Origin: Pseudomonas fluorescens
GTDB taxonomy: Bacteria; Pseudomonadota; Alphaproteobacteria; UBA2136; UBA6156
DNA: 18,798 nt
Reading direction: 5' to 3'
NCBI GenBank assembly: GCA_003241595.1
Contig: QFOU01000023.1
Location: 1 to 18,798 of the forward strand
Shown: in pieces, positions 15,680-18,798 of the stretch
Layout of the letters: each line of letters starts with the position of its first letter
How positions within the stretch are numbered: the stretch's first letter is position 1
Notes under the pieces: generated by a model
Databases searched by the model: none
The model's input: the letters and a program-made list of their open reading frames with translations, nothing else
What the model was told of the DNA's origin: nothing
Made by a program: the position numbers and the translations under genes

Positions 15680-16708
15680 ATGCGCATTCGTACGCTCACG
15701 GCCCCGCGTATGGCCGACGCCCTCACCATCATCCGGCAAGAGCTGGGTCCGGAGGCGTTGATCCTCAGCACCCGCAAGGTCACCAATGCCGCAGGTGAAC
15801 AAACGCTGGAGATCACCGCCGCCGTGAACGAACCGGAACCGGCCTCCCAACCCGTCGCACCGCTACCGGAACTCCCGCGCACCGTTCTGCCCGCCCATAC
15901 ACCAAGCTTCAAGGCACCGGCCACTCCCACCGGAATGACCGATATCCTCCGCCACCATGGCATGAACGACGGCCTCATCAGTAAACTCTCAGCGGCCATG
16001 CCCGGCTTGCAGAGCGCGGGCTTTTCCGCAGCGGAAGCATTAGAGATGCTGCTCTCCAAGCTGGTCACGTTCAGCACACCCACCGAGATTCTGAAACCGG
16101 GTCAGGCCCATCTCTTTATCGGCCCCCCGGGCGCAGGCAAAACCACCTTTATCGCTAAACTGGCCGTACAAACCAAGCAAAGCGGCAAACGTGTCGGACT
16201 GCTCTCCCTCGACGACCAGAAACTCGCGGGCTTCGAACCTCTTGCCATTACGGCCGAAACGATGGGCGATACCGCGCACCTCCTCACCGGTACCGCCAGC
16301 CTCAAGGCCGCGGCTCACGCCATGGGGCCGCGCCATCTGTTGCTGGTCGACACGCCCGCCCTCAATCCGTACCAACCACAGGCCTTCACGCAACTCAAGC
16401 AACGCCTCGAAGCGCTCGGCATCCCCACCATATGTCACCTCGTCATTCCCGCCGATCTCAATGCCGAAGACATGGCGCTGCTGCCCGTGGCCACCCATCG
16501 CTTCCAACCGGTCAGCATGATCATTACCCGCCTCGATTGCACCACACGCTACGGTGCTATTCTCAACACCGCGTCAGCGTCGGGTTTGCCACTGGCCTTG
16601 GCCAGCCATAATGGTAACGTCGCTTCTGCACCGCTCAGCCTCACCCCACAGTGGCTCGCACAATCTCTTGGCACCCTGCCCCGCCAACCATGGGAGTTCA
16701 CATCATGA
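15680..16708 (+). CDS. flhF: FlhF-like SRP-family GTPase (divergent)
   Basis: 342 residues. The N-terminus (MRIRTLTAPRMADALTIIRQ to about residue 50) is the FlhF basic start followed by ELGPEALILSTRKV. A Pro/Ala linker (51-85) leads to the N-helices (86-130) and the G domain. The P-loop GPPGAGKTT (148-156) is intact. Later motifs depart from FlhF: DTAGR is replaced by VDTPALNP (223-230), TKLD by TRLD (283-286), and the DxxR element by DDQK. FlhF places the polar flagellum. The gene diverges from flagellin and overlaps flhG by ATGA. AGGG lies 7 bases before the ATG. Family membership is good; full GTPase activity is uncertain. Confidence 0.85.
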   Translation: MRIRTLTAPRMADALTIIRQELGPEALILSTRKVTNAAGEQTLEITAAVNEPEPASQPVAPLPELPRTVLPAHTPSFKAPATPTGMTDILRHHGMNDGLISKLSAAMPGLQSAGFSAAEALEMLLSKLVTFSTPTEILKPGQAHLFIGPPGAGKTTFIAKLAVQTKQSGKRVGLLSLDDQKLAGFEPLAITAETMGDTAHLLTGTASLKAAAHAMGPRHLLLVDTPALNPYQPQAFTQLKQRLEALGIPTICHLVIPADLNAEDMALLPVATHRFQPVSMIITRLDCTTRYGAILNTASASGLPLALASHNGNVASAPLSLTPQWLAQSLGTLPRQPWEFTS

Positions 16709-17484
16709 CACCACACCCACAACTGACATCCGCACCCGTGTACGCCATTGCGTCCGGCAAGGGTGGTGTTGGCAAAACCTCGTTAACACTCAATCTGGCA
16801 ACCACATTGGCCCGCCACGGCCACCGGGTGCTGCTGCTCGATGGCGATACCGGCCTCGCCAATCTCGATGTCCAGCTCAACGTCCAGCCAGAACGCGACC
16901 TCGCCCATGTTCTCGCCGGTCAAGCCACCCTCGAAGATATCAGCCTGCCCCTACCGCAACTCACCAGTCCTAAAGGTGGTAGCGTCACCCTGCTTCCCGG
17001 CCGCGCCGGACATCTGGGCCTGACCAACCTCACTCAACCCCAGCTCACAAGCCTGCTCACCGACCTGCAAACGCTGGCCACCAGCAAGTACACGATCGCC
17101 CTGATCGACGTCGCAGCAGGTGTCGCTCCCGCCCAACTCATCATGTGCGCACAAAGTGCCGCCACCCTGTTGGTCAGCACGCCCGACCCCTCTTCGCTGA
17201 CCGACGCCTACGCCCTTATCAAATTGCTCTGGCAACAGAATGGCGTGGCCAATACACGCCTCATCGTCAATCAAGCCAGCACGCGTGAAGCCCAGCAGGT
17301 TCACACCCGCCTCTCCATAGCGGCTGAAAAATTCCTGGGTCTCCCGCCACTGCCGCTTCTCGGCTCTGTCCCTACCGACCGCCTCTATACCGCCGCCGTC
17401 CGCGCCCAGCAGATCGCGGCCCTCACCTACCCGCAAAGCACCGCCGTCGCGGCCATCGAAATACTCGCAACCAATCTGCAATAA
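16705..17484 (+). CDS. flhG: FlhG/MinD-like ATPase controlling flagellum number
   Basis: 259 residues from the ATG at 16705, which overlaps the flhF stop; GGGAG lies 8 bases upstream. The frame is open further upstream, but only inside flhF. The deviant Walker A motif SGKGGVGKTS (17-26), LLLDGDTGLANLDVQ (43-57) and IDVAAGV (134-140) define a MinD/ParA-type ATPase. STPDPSSLTDAYALIK (158-173) is typical of FlhG. FlhG binds the membrane and FlhF and limits flagellum number. The usual N-terminal DQAxxLR-type activator of FlhF is missing: only about 15 residues precede Walker A. No amphipathic membrane-targeting helix is evident at the C-terminus. A strong terminator follows. Confidence 0.9.
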   Translation: MTPHPQLTSAPVYAIASGKGGVGKTSLTLNLATTLARHGHRVLLLDGDTGLANLDVQLNVQPERDLAHVLAGQATLEDISLPLPQLTSPKGGSVTLLPGRAGHLGLTNLTQPQLTSLLTDLQTLATSKYTIALIDVAAGVAPAQLIMCAQSAATLLVSTPDPSSLTDAYALIKLLWQQNGVANTRLIVNQASTREAQQVHTRLSIAAEKFLGLPPLPLLGSVPTDRLYTAAVRAQQIAALTYPQSTAVAAIEILATNLQ

Positions 17485-17490
17485 GCCCGC

Positions 17491-17531
17491 AAAAAGCCGG
17501 TGGAGACATACATCTCCACCGGCTTTTTTTT
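17491..17531. terminator. Strong bidirectional rho-independent terminator
   Basis: A perfect 16-base-pair stem (AAAAAGCCGGTGGAGA and complement) with loop CATACA is followed by eight T on the plus strand and five T on the minus strand. It ends flhF-flhG on the plus strand and the convergent 137-residue gene on the minus strand. Confidence 0.95.
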
Positions 17532-17546
17532 CGCATCTCGGTGCTG

Positions 17547-17960
17547 CTAACCGTCATTTCGACGGAGCCCCTGCGGTGACGGTGCAAGCGCGCGTAACGC
17601 CAACACGTCCGGCCGATTCACCAGCACATCCAGCTTGTAAGAATCCTCGGCGTGCAACGCCGCAAGATGCTCCTTCAAGCCCGATGGAGCCTTCGCATTC
17701 TCCACTACAGGCGTCACACCCGTGCCCTTGACAACGATGATCTGCAGATCACAAAAGTCTCCGATCAAAGACTCCACATGCGCATCCAGCTCCGCTTCCG
17801 GAAGCTCATAGCGATGCTTGCCAAGCCGCTGCGGCACCACATCTGCCCCGAACATAGGGTAAGCCGCTGCTTTCGCAGCCAGATTGTCAGGGGTATCCGC
17901 TTCAAACAAGCGGTCGCCCCAATAGACGGTCATATTCAGGGACGAAAGGTTTTCAGACAT
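17547..17960 (-). CDS. Unrecognised 137-residue protein
   Basis: The start was placed at the ATG at 17960 because a strong AAGGAG (17967-17972) lies 6 bases upstream; the frame is open 22 codons further but lacks such a site. The product has no signal peptide or membrane helix. It begins with a possible small beta segment (LNMTVYWGDRLFEADTPDN), has an acidic helix (ELDAHVESLIGDF) and a hydrophobic strand (DLQIIVVKGTGVTPVV), and ends basic with Pro. A weak promoter-like pair, TTGAAG and TATGTA 17 bases apart, lies at 17985-18013. It is convergent with flhG and shares its terminator. I do not recognise a family and see no tie to motility. Confidence 0.8.
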   Translation of the reverse strand: MSENLSSLNMTVYWGDRLFEADTPDNLAAKAAAYPMFGADVVPQRLGKHRYELPEAELDAHVESLIGDFCDLQIIVVKGTGVTPVVENAKAPSGLKEHLAALHAEDSYKLDVLVNRPDVLALRALAPSPQGLRRNDG

Positions 17961-18047
17961 TGCTATCTCCTTCAGGTCAAACGGTACATATGAGTAAGGC
18001 CAAAGCCCTTCAAAAACTGCATACACCTCATTTTATTACCCGCCAAC

Positions 18048-18077
18048 AAAAAAAGAGGCCGTGCCCGACCCCTTTTT
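18048..18077 (-). terminator. Rho-independent terminator after the SDR gene
   Basis: On the minus strand AAAAAGGGGTC pairs with GGCCTCTTTTT (11 pairs, two of them G-U) around the loop GGGCAC, followed by further T to give a run of seven. It lies 11 bases past the SDR stop. Confidence 0.75.
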
Positions 18078-18088
18078 ACCGAGGGTTA

Positions 18089-18798
18089 TTAAACCCCCAC
18101 ACCCCCATCCACACGCAAGGTCACACCGCTGATGAACTCCGCCTCCGGTCCGGCTAAAAACGCCACGGCCGCCGCAATATCCTCCGGCTGACCATAGCGG
18201 CCCAGCGGTATCATCTTTTTCTGGGATGCCGCAAAATCACCGCCATCATCAGGGTTCATGTCGGTATTGATAGGCCCGGGTGCCACCGCATTCACGGTGA
18301 TATTCCGCGGTCCATAGGTCATCGCCCAACTTTGCGTGAACATCGCTACAGCGGCTTTGGTCGCACTGTACTCGGCCACCCCGGGCATCAGGGCACGCTC
18401 ACCCAGCACACTCCCCACGCTGATGATGCGTCCGCCCTCAGGCAGCACCTTGGCCGCTTCCTGCACGGCCGCCCATACGGCATCAACATTCACCGCATTC
18501 TGGCGGCGGTAGAGGTCTTCCTGACCGTCCACAACCTCGAATACACCGGCATTATTAACCAGAATATCCAACCCACCATGTTTTTGAACCGTACCGCTCA
18601 CAGCGTTGCGCACACTCGCCATATCGCTACTGTCAGCCACCACGTAACTTACACGGTCTTGGCCCAGCTTGTTCACAAGCGCATCGGCGGCCGTTACGCT
18701 CTTGCTGGTGGTAAACACCACCTTGGCACCATCACGTACCAATCGCTCCACAACCGCGGCACCAATGCCACGGCTGCCACCAGTAACAAGTGCCGTTT
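18089..18798 (-). CDS. Short-chain dehydrogenase/reductase (SDR), partial
   Basis: The frame is open to the right edge, so only a few N-terminal residues are missing. The first visible residues, TALVTGGSRGIG, are the Rossmann cofactor motif TGxxxGIG at the start of the fold. NNAGV follows, then the catalytic Ser in SVGSVLG and the YSATK Tyr-Lys pair 14 residues later. The end (GVTLRVDGGVGV) is typical of classical SDRs of about 245 residues. The enzyme would be an NAD(P)H-dependent oxidoreductase in the cytoplasm. A Ser/Thr-Ser-Lys stretch after the second strand (VVFTTSKS) in place of an Asp hints at NADP(H), which is inference. The substrate cannot be told. No link to motility is seen. Confidence 0.95.
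   Translation of the reverse strand, partial: TALVTGGSRGIGAAVVERLVRDGAKVVFTTSKSVTAADALVNKLGQDRVSYVVADSSDMASVRNAVSGTVQKHGGLDILVNNAGVFEVVDGQEDLYRRQNAVNVDAVWAAVQEAAKVLPEGGRIISVGSVLGERALMPGVAEYSATKAAVAMFTQSWAMTYGPRNITVNAVAPGPINTDMNPDDGGDFAASQKKMIPLGRYGQPEDIAAAVAFLAGPEAEFISGVTLRVDGGVGV

Noticed and set aside
14370..15761. Plus-strand frame of 463 codons across flagellin and into flhF
   Set aside because: It is a shadow of flagellin; it also overlaps the flagellin promoter and the start of flhF.
1..18798. CRISPR array, tRNA or rRNA gene, insertion sequence, prophage or attachment site
   Set aside because: No regularly spaced repeats, cloverleaf sequences, transposase or integrase genes, or long direct repeats were seen.

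Overview
The window looks like a chromosomal flagellar and chemotaxis locus of a free-living alphaproteobacterium, most plausibly from the Rhodospirillales-like or Micavibrio-like side of the class. The basis is the gene order fliL - fliM - DUF6468-type protein - MotE-like protein - cheY - cheZ - cheB - cheA, together with an FlhF/FlhG-type pair that in other bacteria goes with polar flagella. The genus cannot be fixed from the sequence alone. Coding density is high and no gap without a gene exceeds 300 bases.

Layout. (1) 1-3185, minus strand: an overlapping three-gene unit with two MotB-like single-pass membrane proteins, followed by an exported protein with a TPR-like C-terminus that runs off the left edge. 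(2) 3334-7980, minus strand: chemotaxis signalling genes. cheY, cheZ and cheB are closely spaced, with a 24-codon small ORF just before cheY. cheA lies behind a hairpin and appears to have its own sigma-70-type promoter. (3) 8118-11050, minus strand: motor genes fliL, fliM, a DUF6468-like membrane protein and a MotE-like periplasmic protein. (4) 11179-15509, minus strand: filament genes flagellin, an unrecognised 135-residue protein, a likely 42-residue small protein, the cap gene fliD and the chaperone gene fliS. A strong sigma-54 promoter drives this unit and a rho-independent terminator ends it. (5) 15680-17484, plus strand: divergent flhF and flhG sharing an ATGA overlap, ended by a strong bidirectional terminator. 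(6) 17547-18798, minus strand: an unrecognised 137-residue protein and an SDR oxidoreductase cut by the right edge. Neither has an evident link to motility.

How they work together. CheA phosphorylates CheY and CheB. CheB resets receptors, CheZ removes phosphate from CheY, and CheY-P would act on FliM at the switch. FliL, the MotE-like protein and the MotB-like proteins probably act around the stator. FliS, FliD and flagellin build the filament. FlhF and FlhG probably set flagellum position and number. cheR, cheW and motA are not in the window.

The least ordinary parts are the MotB-like pair (one member lacks the usual proton-channel Asp and the other has only a degenerate peptidoglycan-binding end), a three-copy motif in the CheA linker where a P2 domain would often be, divergent FlhF/FlhG sequences, and small ORFs fitted into the gaps before cheY, fliD and the first MotB-like gene.
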